Below are positions 44,648 through 52,376 of a DNA stretch of 64,000 bases, piece by piece. Source of the DNA: Nocardia puris. Lineage in GTDB: Bacteria; Actinomycetota; Actinomycetes; Mycobacteriales; Mycobacteriaceae. The DNA is taken from the NCBI RefSeq assembly GCF_003315035.1, contig NZ_QNRE01000002.1, forward strand, positions 124,001-188,000, in the 5' to 3' direction. The translations under genes and the position numbers were made by a program. Every line of letters starts with the position of its first letter. Positions within the stretch are counted from its first letter, which is position 1. The notes below the pieces were generated by a model. It did no database searches and was not told where the DNA came from. It worked only from the letters and a program-made list of their open reading frames with translations.

Positions 44648-44680
44648 GGGTCCACCCTCCCACAGCCCACCGGTCCGGAC

Positions 44681-44694
44681 AAGAACGTGTTCCA
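44681..44694. promoter_or_regulatory. Near-consensus KstR-type operator upstream of the SnoaL-like gene
   Basis: Read on the gene's strand, TGGAACACGTTCTT matches seven of the eight fixed KstR positions. It begins about 34 bases ahead of the GTG start at 44647, the usual place for a repressor site. Confidence 0.4.
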
Positions 44695-44700
44695 GTTTGT

Positions 44701-44780
44701 TCAGTCGAACCGGCCGCGCAGCGACGCCACCCCGGGACCGTCGACGAAGTCCAGCGCGACCGGGCGCCCGGTCGCCGTAG
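44701..44780 (-). pseudogene. C-terminal remnant of an unidentified minus-strand gene
   Basis: One frame ends PVALDFVDGPGVASLRGRFD at a TGA at 44703-44701, while a second frame just upstream reads GEGPPPNWSFYGDR. Both have the look of real protein but are joined out of frame, and no gene body precedes them. I cannot identify the family. It probably marks a gene mostly lost by deletion. Confidence 0.35.
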
Positions 44781-44799
44781 AAACTCCAGTTGGGTGGAG

Positions 44800-45171
44800 G
44801 GCCCTCGCCGGGCGGCGGCACGAGATCGAACGCGAGATCGGCGCACTGGAATGGCGGTGCGCGCTGCTCGACGGTGCGGTGGCCCGGCCGGGCAGGGGAT
44901 CGGCTGGCCCTGCTACGGCGAGGTGCTGCCGCTGGTGGCCGCCGGCGTCGCGCCGCGGCCCGGCGCGGAGCTGGACCGGTTCGTCGCGGCGCACGCCGCG
45001 GCGAGGGGCGTCCCCGACCTCCCCGCGTTGCGCGGGCGATTGCTCGCCGCCTCGGCCCACGACGACCCGTGTTTCGACCGGTACTGGGCGTTGACCGCCG
45101 AGGCGGGGATGGTCGAGACCGCGGGACCCGCGCATCGGTGGTTATACGACGCCCTGCGGGTGTCGGGGTGA
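44800..45171 (+). pseudogene. Frameshifted remnant, possibly of a MerR-type regulator
   Basis: One plus-strand frame gives RRHEIEREIGALEWRCALLD, the coiled-coil style that follows a MerR DNA-binding domain. The continuation GWPCYGEVLPLVAAGVAPRP to MVETAGPAHRWLYDALRVSG is in a different frame, and the N-terminal DNA-binding domain is missing. Identification as MerR is tentative, but disruption is clear. Confidence 0.4.
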
Positions 45172-45181
45172 TCGGGGCCGG

Positions 45182-46060
45182 TCACCGGGCCCAAGCGTGC
45201 CCCCAATAGCTGTCGGCGGTGATTTCCTCTGCGGTGTAAGCGGTTTCGTCAACCAGCAGGCCGTCGGTGCCGTACTCCAGATCCCAGCCGCCGGGGGTGC
45301 GGACGTAGAAGGAGACCATCTTGTCGTTGGTGTGGCGGCCGAGCGTGGAGGACAGGTGGTAGCCGGCGGCGGTGACGCGGTCCAGCGCGCGGCCCACATC
45401 GTCGAGGGAGTCCACCTCCACCATCACGTGCACGAGACCGGGCCCGTCCGCCCCGCCGGCCGGGATGAGGGCGAGGCTGTGGTGGCGCGGGTTGACACCG
45501 AGGAAGCGCAGCCGCATCGGCCCGGCCTCCGGCGGCGCGGGGAGCCGGAACGCCCCGCGCGGCAGGAAACCCAGCACGTCGGTGTAGAAGCGGAACGCCT
45601 CGTCCAGGTCGGGCACCGGAAGCACCACGTGGCCCAGCCCGAGACCCCCGGTGACGAAACGGCTGCCGTACTTGGGGACGACGGGACTATGGTCGAGCAC
45701 CGGCCCGTGGAAGATCTCCACCGGCGTGCCCGCCGGATCGGTGAACGCGAGCGCCTCCTCCACGCGCAGCGCGTCGGTCTCGGCGACCGACAGCGTCTTC
45801 ACCTCGATACCGGCGTCGCGCAGGGCGTTTCGCGCCTCCCACAGGGCCCGCCCGTCCCGCACTTCCCACCCGACGGCGAGCACGCTGTCGGTCGCGCCGG
45901 GGACGAGTTCCAGCCGCGCGCTGCGCTCGTCCATCCGCAGCCGGAGGGTGTCGGTGCCGCCGCCGTCGGCGAAGCCGAGCACGTCGAACGCGAACTCCCG
46001 CCACGCCGCCGCCTCGCGCACCGAGACCCGCACGTAGCCGAGTGAACTGATCACACCCAT
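45182..46060 (-). CDS. Extradiol (type I VOC) ring-cleavage dioxygenase, HsaC/BphC-like
   Basis: A 292-residue two-module VOC dioxygenase. The catalytic module has histidine 144 (GLGHVVLPVPDLDEAFRFY), histidine 211 (GLVHVMVEVDSLDD) and glutamate 262 (GGWDLEYGTDG), the 2-His-1-carboxylate iron site, at spacings nearly identical to BphC and HsaC (146/210/260). Histidine 193/194 and 243 and tyrosine 252 also fit the active site. It should cleave a catechol next to its hydroxyls. It is the last gene of the KshA/KshB-type operon, 12 bases after the reductase, so the catechol may be steroid-derived. Confidence 0.9.
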   Translation of the reverse strand: MGVISSLGYVRVSVREAAAWREFAFDVLGFADGGGTDTLRLRMDERSARLELVPGATDSVLAVGWEVRDGRALWEARNALRDAGIEVKTLSVAETDALRVEEALAFTDPAGTPVEIFHGPVLDHSPVVPKYGSRFVTGGLGLGHVVLPVPDLDEAFRFYTDVLGFLPRGAFRLPAPPEAGPMRLRFLGVNPRHHSLALIPAGGADGPGLVHVMVEVDSLDDVGRALDRVTAAGYHLSSTLGRHTNDKMVSFYVRTPGGWDLEYGTDGLLVDETAYTAEEITADSYWGHAWAR

Positions 46061-46072
46061 GGATTGTTTCTC

Positions 46073-47065
46073 CTAGTCGTAGCTGATCCGGACCGTGTCG
46101 GTGACCGGAACCGCCTGGCAGGCCAGCACGTAGCCGTCGGCCAGGTCCTCCTGTTCGAGGACGTCGTTGCGCAGCAGCTTCACCTCACCGTCGCGCACCC
46201 GGCACACACAGGCGCTGCACGCGCCCTCCCGGCACGAGTAGGGCGCGTCGACGCCGCGCGCGAGCAGGGCGTCGAGCAGGACGCGCTCGCGCGGCCAGGC
46301 GAATTCGTGTGTGATGCCGTCGATCTCGACGGAAGCGGCGGCGGAGTCGGCCGACGTGGACAGCGCGGCGAACGGATCCGCCGACATCGAGACGAACCGT
46401 TCGGAACACACGCGCTCGATGCCGAGGGCGCCGGCGGCCACCCCGACCGCGTCCATGAAAGGTTCTGGGCCGCAGACGAACACGGGCCGCCGCGACCACG
46501 GCGCCATCAGCGCGGTCAACCGCTCGGGTGTCGGCAGTCCTTGCCCGGACTCCAGCCAGTGCACCACCGTGAACCGGTCGGCGTGGGCCTGCGTGAGCGC
46601 GGCTAGCTCCCGCGCGAAGATCACGGACCGTTCGTCGCGGTTGGCGTACACCAGGGCGCAGCGCCCGGTTCCGTTGGCCAGCACGGACTTCAGGATCGAC
46701 AGCACCGGCGTGATCCCGCTCCCCGCCGCCAGCAACAGCAGATCCTCGGCATCGGATTCGGGCGTGAACACGCCACCCGGCGGCAGCGACTCCAGTACCA
46801 GACCCTCGGCGGCGTTGTCGCACAACCAGTTCGAACCGCGCCCGCCCGCCACCCGCTTCACGGTGACCTGCCACGGACCTCCCTCGTGCGGCGCGCTGGA
46901 CAGCGAATACGACCGGGCCACCGCGCCTTCCGCACACGGCAGACGCAACGTCAGGAATTGCCCGGCGCGGTACGGCGGCAGCTCGCCCGACACCGGTTCG
47001 AACCGGATCGACACGGCGTCGGCGGTCTCGGGCACGACCTCCACGATGCGCAGCGACAGACTCAT
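46073..47065 (-). CDS. kshB: Ferredoxin reductase component, KshB-like
   Basis: A 330-residue reductase: FAD-binding motif RSYSLSSAP after residue 70, NAD-binding GSGITPVLSILKSVL, and a C-terminal plant-type 2Fe-2S domain with CREGACSACVCRVRDG and a fourth cysteine in LACQAVP. This order (FNR domain then ferredoxin) is that of KshB/HmpA and phenol-type reductases. It should pass electrons from NADH to the Rieske oxygenase encoded at 47359. Symbol assigned by context; a paralogue for another oxygenase is possible. Confidence 0.87.
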   Translation of the reverse strand: MSLSLRIVEVVPETADAVSIRFEPVSGELPPYRAGQFLTLRLPCAEGAVARSYSLSSAPHEGGPWQVTVKRVAGGRGSNWLCDNAAEGLVLESLPPGGVFTPESDAEDLLLLAAGSGITPVLSILKSVLANGTGRCALVYANRDERSVIFARELAALTQAHADRFTVVHWLESGQGLPTPERLTALMAPWSRRPVFVCGPEPFMDAVGVAAGALGIERVCSERFVSMSADPFAALSTSADSAAASVEIDGITHEFAWPRERVLLDALLARGVDAPYSCREGACSACVCRVRDGEVKLLRNDVLEQEDLADGYVLACQAVPVTDTVRISYD

Positions 47066-47132
47066 ACCCGCTCCTCGCCGGGATGCGGCCTTTGTACGGT
47101 GCGGCGGCGCCGGTTTCGCTCCTCGCGCTCGT

Positions 47133-47351
47133 TCACAGCAGATCCTGCTCCCGCATACTCAACCCCAGCGCCCCCGCCGTCACCGCGCCGTCGATGCTGC
47201 GCCGCAGCGCCGCGCACCCCGGCGACGGCCCGTCACCGAGTTCGGCGCACGAGCGTGCGGCGGCGGCGCTCCACTGCACGCTGGTGTGCGCGGGGCTGAA
47301 TTTCACGACGGCGACGCGGTTTCCGCAGCGCAGGCAGTCGACGGCGGCCAC
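47133..47351 (-). CDS. Small CxxC protein between the kshA-like and kshB-like genes
   Basis: A 72-residue protein starting with GTG eight bases after the kshA-like stop. It contains DCLRCGNRVAVVKFSPAHTS near the start and further cysteines in RSCAELGDGPSPGCAALRRS; the first CxxC could bind zinc, iron or act in redox. Its position inside a tight operon and codon bias support a real gene. I do not recognise the family. It may assist assembly or electron transfer of the Rieske system, which is speculation. Confidence 0.65.
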   Translation of the reverse strand: MAAVDCLRCGNRVAVVKFSPAHTSVQWSAAAARSCAELGDGPSPGCAALRRSIDGAVTAGALGLSMREQDLL

Positions 47352-47358
47352 GGCGCGC

Positions 47359-48504
47359 TCACGCCCCCGCGGCCCGCGCGGCCAGGTTCTCGGCCACCTC
47401 GGCCTCCCACGCGGTGACGGCGCGCGAGGTGTCGACCTCGAATTCGAAACGGGCCGTCATCTTCTCGTCCACCTCGGCCACATCGCGGTAGAACTGCTCG
47501 TACCAGCGGCGCAGCTGGTAGACCGGCCCGTCCTCCTCGCACAGCAGCGGATTGTCGATGCGGGTCTTGCGCCGCCAGATGGCCACATCCTGCTCGAACC
47601 CGCGCCCCAGGCTGCTCGCGTACCGCTGGGCCATCGCGTCGGCCTCCTCGGGCGTGAGACCGGGCGACTTCTCCACGATCGCGCCGTACTGGAGGACGAA
47701 TTTCGTGCGCGTCACGGGATAGTGGCAGTTGATCAGCACCGCGCGGGTGCGCTGCCCGCCGGACTCGTTGACCAGGTTGTCGATCATGTAAGAGGGGCCG
47801 TAGTAGTGCGCCTCGGAGTGCAGCACGTTCTCGCCGCCCGCCTCCTTGGCCAGCTCGCCCTGTACGTCGGCGCGGCCGATCGAGGTCATGTACTGGCTGG
47901 CGACGTGGCCCTCGAAGACGTTCTTGAAGTACGTCGGAAAAGCGAAGTGCACGTAGAAGAAATGCGCCATGTCGACCACGTTGTCGATCACCTCGCGGCA
48001 GTTGGCGCCGTCGATGACGATGCGGTTCCACGTCCAGTCGCTCCACCCCGCGCTGCCCGCGCCCTCGATCTCCGGAATGGTGATGTGCTCCGGCGGCGGA
48101 TTGCCCTCGGGGTCGTGCCACACGAACAGCTGCCCGTTGCGTTCCAGCGTCGGCCACGCGCGGGTGCGCGCCAGCGGCGGCACCCGCCGCGCGTACGGGA
48201 TGCCGGAACAGCGTCCGTTGCCCTTCCAGCGCCAGTCGTGGAACGGGCAGGCCAGCGCGTCGCCCTTCACGGTCCCGTCGCCGAGGTTGCCGCCCATGTG
48301 CCGGCAGTAGGCGTCGAGCACGTGCAGGCCGCCGTCCGACGCGGCGAACACCACCAGTTCGGTGCCGAAGACGGCGACCGTGTGCGGCTTGCCGTCCCGG
48401 AACTCGCGCGCCAGTCCCAGGCAGTGCCAGCCGCGCGCGTAGCGGGCCGGGGGCGCGCCGGTGTCGATCACGCGCACCTGGTCGTCGGTGTTCGCCGTGC
48501 TCAT
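47359..48504 (-). CDS. kshA: Rieske oxygenase, KshA-like (3-ketosteroid 9-alpha-hydroxylase type)
   Basis: A 381-residue terminal oxygenase. The Rieske cluster ligands are C67, H69, C86 and H89 (YCRHMGG ... CPFHDW), and the mononuclear iron site is NVVDMAHFFYVHF with H181 and H186, the same numbering as KshA. The Gly-Asn-Leu Rieske loop and the KSTR-like middle domain fit the family. It should 9-alpha-hydroxylate a 3-ketosteroid, opening ring B with KstD activity. It lies second in the operon after the flavin reductase. Multiple KshA paralogues with different preferences are usual in Nocardia and Rhodococcus. Confidence 0.92.
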   Translation of the reverse strand: MSTANTDDQVRVIDTGAPPARYARGWHCLGLAREFRDGKPHTVAVFGTELVVFAASDGGLHVLDAYCRHMGGNLGDGTVKGDALACPFHDWRWKGNGRCSGIPYARRVPPLARTRAWPTLERNGQLFVWHDPEGNPPPEHITIPEIEGAGSAGWSDWTWNRIVIDGANCREVIDNVVDMAHFFYVHFAFPTYFKNVFEGHVASQYMTSIGRADVQGELAKEAGGENVLHSEAHYYGPSYMIDNLVNESGGQRTRAVLINCHYPVTRTKFVLQYGAIVEKSPGLTPEEADAMAQRYASSLGRGFEQDVAIWRRKTRIDNPLLCEEDGPVYQLRRWYEQFYRDVAEVDEKMTARFEFEVDTSRAVTAWEAEVAENLAARAAGA

Positions 48505-48616
48505 GATGTCGCTTCCTCCACGGTGTTTCGCTCAGGACTATGCCGATCCGGACCCTTTCGATGCTGCGGTCCGCACGGGGACGCGCGGTAGGCGCGGTCC
48601 CACTGATCGGGAGGTG

Positions 48617-49093
48617 TCAGACGGCGGCCAGCCGCTCGTAGGCGGACCGGTAGAACAGCAGGGGAGCGGCCTCGCGCAGTTCGGCGAGGCCGGTGACGCG
48701 CGCGATGGCGATGGTGTGATCGCCGCCGTCCACCTCGCGCTCGAGCACGCAGTCGATCCAGGCCAGCGAATCGTCCAGCAGCGGTGAGCCGTTCGGCGAG
48801 GGCCGCCAGCCCAGGCCGTCGAACTTGTCCGCGCCGCTGCGCCCGAGCCTGCGGCACACCTCGCGCTGGTCGTCGGCCAGGATGTTGACGCAGAACTGTC
48901 CGGCCGACCGGATGCGCGGCCAGGTGGTGGAGGTGCGGGCGGGGAAGAGCGCGACGGCCGGCGGGTCCAGCGAAAGCGCCGAGAAGGACTGGCAGGCGAA
49001 GCCGACCGGTTGCCCGTCGCTGTGCGCGGTGATCGCGGTGACACCGGTGCAGAACCGGCCCAGGACGGCCTTGTAGTCGGGTGCGGCGGTCAT
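48617..49093 (-). CDS. Flavin reductase, HsaB-like
   Basis: A 158-residue flavin:NADH reductase of the DIM6/NTAB family: FCTGVTAITAHSDGQPVGFA, CQSFSALSLDPPAVALFP and QFCVNILADDQREVCRR are diagnostic. It supplies reduced FMN or FAD to a partner monooxygenase such as HsaA. The HsaA-like oxygenase in this window is 30 kb away at 17417. It is the first gene of the operon running to 45182 and is divergent from iclR across 242 bases with a perfect inverted repeat. Confidence 0.9.
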   Translation of the reverse strand: MTAAPDYKAVLGRFCTGVTAITAHSDGQPVGFACQSFSALSLDPPAVALFPARTSTTWPRIRSAGQFCVNILADDQREVCRRLGRSGADKFDGLGWRPSPNGSPLLDDSLAWIDCVLEREVDGGDHTIAIARVTGLAELREAAPLLFYRSAYERLAAV

Positions 49094-49259
49094 GGTGCTC
49101 CAGATTTCGATTCGGAATATGTCGTTTCGCCATGACGGTAGGCGGTGGCGCGCGGATGCTGTCAAGCGCGGATTCCGGCTGCCGGGAGAGTTCCGTACCG
49201 ATCTCCGTAGTTTCCGGGATTCGCCCCGGCCGGGCGGACGGCACTGTGATGGGTGACAC

Positions 49260-49288
49260 AGGAATGTGTGCCGAAACCACACATTCCT
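49260..49288. promoter_or_regulatory. Perfect 11-base inverted repeat in the iclR / hsaB-like divergent region
   Basis: AGGAATGTGTG (49260-49270) and CACACATTCCT (49278-49288) pair perfectly around CCGAAAC. Located 47 bases ahead of the iclR start and 167 bases from the flavin-reductase start, it is the best candidate operator for the IclR protein. A CRP-like TGTGA-N6-ACACA word lies just upstream but departs from consensus. Confidence 0.7.
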
Positions 49289-49335
49289 AATCGAAATACT
49301 TCTATGCTGGACCCGCTAGATGATGGAGGTGCCCC

Positions 49336-50175
49336 ATGACGGTCGAGATGTTGACCCATCCCGAGTCCGGTGAGTGGACGGGAGCGGGTCGTGCGACCGC
49401 CAGGACGGCGCCGCCGCCGGTGTCGATGATCGAGCGGATGACGCTGATCCTAGACGCCTTCGACGGCGCGACGCCGACCCTGACCCTGCTCGGACTGGCC
49501 GAGCGCACCGGCCTGCCGCGCTCCACGGTGCACCGCATCCTGGACCAGATGATCCGCCTGCGCTGGCTCGCGCACGCGCCCGGCGGGTACCGGCTGGGTA
49601 TGCGGTCGCTCGAACTGGGCGGACTCGTGGCCGACCACAACGAGATTCGCGATGTGGTGAGCCCGCTGCTGCACGATCTGTGCCAGCGCACCGGCATGGT
49701 CGGCCACCTCGGCGTGCTGGACGGGCGCGAGGTGCTGTATCTCGACAAGGCGGGCGGGCGCCTGGCCGCCACCATTCCGACCCGCCTCGGCGGGCGGATG
49801 CCCGCGCACAGCACCGCGCTGGGCAAGGCGCTGCTGGCCACGCTGGAGCCGAGCATCGTGGAGGCGTCGCTGCGGGATCGGTTGCCCCAGTTGACCTCCC
49901 GCACGGTGTGCGACCGCGCCGAACTGCACCGCGAACTGCACCGGGTGCGCAACCGCCAGGGTGTCGCGGTGGACAACGAGGAGTCGCTGGCGGGTGTCTC
50001 CTGCGTCGCCGTGCCGATCCGCGGGCGGGGCGCGGCCATCGCGGCGCTCTCGCTCTCGGGGCGGGTCACCGCCGAACGCCCGGCGCTGGACACCGCGCGC
50101 CTGGCCCGCGTGCTCGTCGAGGTCTCGCACGAAGCCGGCCGTGCGCTGTTCCCGCGCCACGCGCGCTGGCGTTGA
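49336..50175 (+). CDS. IclR family transcriptional regulator
   Basis: A 279-residue regulator: winged helix (MTLILDAFDGATPTLTLLGL, GLPRSTVHRILDQMIRLRWL) and effector domain with GREVLYLDKAGGRLAATIPT and HSTALGKALLATL, standard IclR features. ATG 49336 follows GGAGG by six bases. It is divergent from the flavin-reductase/KshA/KshB/dioxygenase operon and followed by padR on the same strand. It probably senses a pathway intermediate and controls that operon. Confidence 0.92.
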   Translation: MTVEMLTHPESGEWTGAGRATARTAPPPVSMIERMTLILDAFDGATPTLTLLGLAERTGLPRSTVHRILDQMIRLRWLAHAPGGYRLGMRSLELGGLVADHNEIRDVVSPLLHDLCQRTGMVGHLGVLDGREVLYLDKAGGRLAATIPTRLGGRMPAHSTALGKALLATLEPSIVEASLRDRLPQLTSRTVCDRAELHRELHRVRNRQGVAVDNEESLAGVSCVAVPIRGRGAAIAALSLSGRVTAERPALDTARLARVLVEVSHEAGRALFPRHARWR

Positions 50176-50196
50176 CAGCAAGTTACCGTCCGGCAT

Positions 50197-50856
50197 ATGC
50201 CTGAGCGATATAGTCCGGTGGTGACCGAAGCCAAGCGTGACGCGGTGGGCGCGATCCCCGAGTTGCCCGCCACGAGCTGGGCCGTGCTCGGGATGCTCTC
50301 GCACGCCGACGAGTTGTCCGGCTACGACCTGAAGAAGTGGGCCGACTGGAGCCTCCAGTTCTTCTACTGGAGTCCGTCGTTCAGCCAGATCTACGCCGAA
50401 CTCAAACGGCTGGAGAAACACGGCTACGCGCGCTCGCGCACCGTCCTCCAGGACGACGGCGTGCGCGGCAAGCGGGTCTACGCCATCACCGAGACCGGCC
50501 GCGACGCCGTGGCGCACTGGGTCAACCACGCGCCGGTGGAACCGCCCGTGCTCAAGCACACGGTGATGCTGCGCGCCTGGCTCGGCCACCTCGCCGAGCC
50601 CGAACGCCTGCGCGAGATCCTCACCGAGCACATCGCCAACGTGGAACGCATGCGCCACTTCGCCGAGGTGGATGCCGAAGGCGCGGAAGAGAATCCGCAG
50701 TGGGCCTATCCCGGAGCGGTGCTGCGCTGGTGCGTGCGGCACTACGAGGCCGAGCGCGATCTCGCCCGGGAACTGCTGGCCGACGTGGAGAAGCTGACCG
50801 CGCAGCGCAAGCCGAAGCGGGCGGCCAAGGGCAAGGCGCGCGGCGCGGCCCGCTGA
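50197..50856 (+). CDS. PadR family transcriptional regulator
   Basis: A 219-residue PadR with the winged helix SWAVLGMLSHADELSGYDLK, the recognition segment SPSFSQIYAELKRLEKHGYA, wing GVRGKRVYAITETGRDAV and a C-terminal dimerisation helix domain (HTVMLRAWLGHLAEPERLRE). ATG 50197 begins 21 bases after iclR; GTG 50218 or 50221 are alternative starts. It is followed by a ribBA gene across a long inverted repeat that may be its operator. A basic tail (AQRKPKRAAKGKARGAAR) ends the protein. Confidence 0.9.
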   Translation: MPERYSPVVTEAKRDAVGAIPELPATSWAVLGMLSHADELSGYDLKKWADWSLQFFYWSPSFSQIYAELKRLEKHGYARSRTVLQDDGVRGKRVYAITETGRDAVAHWVNHAPVEPPVLKHTVMLRAWLGHLAEPERLREILTEHIANVERMRHFAEVDAEGAEENPQWAYPGAVLRWCVRHYEAERDLARELLADVEKLTAQRKPKRAAKGKARGAAR

Positions 50857-50873
50857 GCGGGACACCGCCTTCC

Positions 50874-50905
50874 TATGACTACTAGATCTATTTCTAATAG
50901 TCATA
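50874..50905. promoter_or_regulatory. Long interrupted palindrome ahead of ribBA
   Basis: TATGACTA (50874-50881) pairs with TAGTCATA (50898-50905), and just inside them TAGA pairs with TCTA, with one mismatch between. The AT-rich palindrome begins 17 bases after the padR stop and ends 14 bases before the ribBA ATG, overlapping its probable core promoter. It is a strong candidate PadR operator. Confidence 0.65.
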
Positions 50906-50919
50906 TAGGAGGTGTGGTC

Positions 50920-52161
50920 ATGGCACACGAACGGACCTTGGACCCGATCCCGGCGGCAGTCGCCGCGATCGCGGCGGGCGGCATGGTCGTGGTGGTGGAC
51001 GACGAGGACCGCGAGAACGAAGGCGATCTCGTGCTGGCCGCCGCGGCGGCGACCCCGGCCGCGATCGCGTTCCTGGTGCGGCACACCAGCGGCGTGCTGT
51101 GCGCGCCGATGCCGGGCGAGGCGCTGGACCGGCTGGCGCTGCCGCCGATGACGGCGGTGAACGAGGACCCGAAGGGCACCGCCTACGCCGTGTCGGTCGA
51201 CGCGGCGCGCGGCGTCTCCACGGGCATCTCGGCGGCCGATCGGGCCCGGACCCTGCGCGCGCTGGCCGACCCCGCCACCACACCCGCCGATCTGACCAGG
51301 CCGGGCCATGTATTCCCGCTGCGCGCCCACCCGGACGGCGTGCTGGGCAGGCCCGGACACACCGAGGCGGCCGTGGATCTCACCCGGCTGGCCGGACTCC
51401 CGCCCGCCGGTGTGATCGCGGAGGTCGTGCGCGACGACGGCGAGGTCGCGCGCCTGCCCGAACTGCTGGCATTCGCTCGCGCGCACGGTCTTCCGATCAT
51501 CTCCATCGCCGATCTGATCGAGCACCGCCGCCGCGCGGAGCGGACGCTCGCGCGGGTCGCCGAGACGCGAATGCCCACCGCGCACGGGGATTTTCGCGCC
51601 CTCGGCTATCTCGACGCGGCCACCGGCGTCGAAACGCTGGCGCTCGTGCTCGGACAGCCCGGCCCGGAGGACGCCTTGGTGCGGCTGCATTCCGAATGCC
51701 TCACCGGCGACGCGTTCGGGTCGCTGCGCTGCGACTGCGGTGACCAACTGGACGCCGCCCTGCGCGCCGTGGCGGCCGAGGGCAGCGGTGTGGTCGTCTA
51801 CCTGCGCGGGCAGGAGGGGCGCGGCATCGGGTTGCTGAACAAGTTGCGCGCCTACGAGTTACAGGACCTTGGCGCCGACACCGTCGAGGCCAATCTGGCG
51901 CTCGGCCTGCCCGTGGACGCGCGTGACTACGGGGCGGGCGCCGAGGTGCTGGCCGATCTCGGCATCCGATCCGTGCGTCTGCTGACCAACAATCCGGCCA
52001 AGCGCGGCGGGCTCGAGGCGCACGGGATCGCGGTGACGCGCGCCGTGCCGCTGCGGACGGCCCCGACCGAACACAACATCCGGTACCTGCGTGCCAAACG
52101 CGATCGCATGGACCACCGATTGCCGGAGATCGGCGCGGAGCTCGAGCGCGTGGGGTCGTAG
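50920..52161 (+). CDS. ribBA: Bifunctional DHBP synthase / GTP cyclohydrolase II
   Basis: A 413-residue fusion for the two entry steps of riboflavin synthesis. The RibB half has [19 protein letters not shown] and [14 protein letters not shown]; the RibA half has [20 protein letters not shown] and CGDQ (zinc cysteines) and [11 protein letters not shown]. Both active sites look complete. ATG 50920 follows AGGAGG by seven bases. It is not beside other rib genes and no FMN riboswitch is visible; instead it is coupled to padR and lies near flavin-dependent oxygenase genes, so it is likely an extra, pathway-linked copy. Confidence 0.93.
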   Translation: MAHERTLDPIPAAVAAIAAGGMVVVVDDEDRENEGDLVLAAAAATPAAIAFLVRHTSGVLCAPMPGEALDRLALPPMTAVNEDPKGTAYAVSVDAARGVSTGISAADRARTLRALADPATTPADLTRPGHVFPLRAHPDGVLGRPGHTEAAVDLTRLAGLPPAGVIAEVVRDDGEVARLPELLAFARAHGLPIISIADLIEHRRRAERTLARVAETRMPTAHGDFRALGYLDAATGVETLALVLGQPGPEDALVRLHSECLTGDAFGSLRCDCGDQLDAALRAVAAEGSGVVVYLRGQEGRGIGLLNKLRAYELQDLGADTVEANLALGLPVDARDYGAGAEVLADLGIRSVRLLTNNPAKRGGLEAHGIAVTRAVPLRTAPTEHNIRYLRAKRDRMDHRLPEIGAELERVGS

Positions 52162-52376
52162 CGGCCGAACCGGAGCTTTTCCGACGGTCCGGGCGTGTCC
52201 CCGGCACCCCGCCTCGCGTTTGCCGAGAAATTGCCAGCACGCGACACGCGCCCGGTGGAGAATTTTCGTTCGACTACCGCCCGCCGCCGCGGGATGGTTT
52301 GCTGTACCGGTCGGGATGGACAGTCCGTGTGCGGGGTGCGAGTCGGAGGTCTGAGTCAGCGGTGCATCGAACACCG

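Noticed and set aside
49245-49260. CRP-like word TGTGATGGGTGACACA upstream of iclR
   Set aside because: The right half is ACACA instead of TCACA, and a single degenerate match near a better inverted repeat is not convincing.
50857-50919. FMN riboswitch upstream of ribBA
   Set aside because: Only 63 bases separate padR and ribBA, too short for the conserved RFN element, and the space is filled by an AT-rich palindrome.
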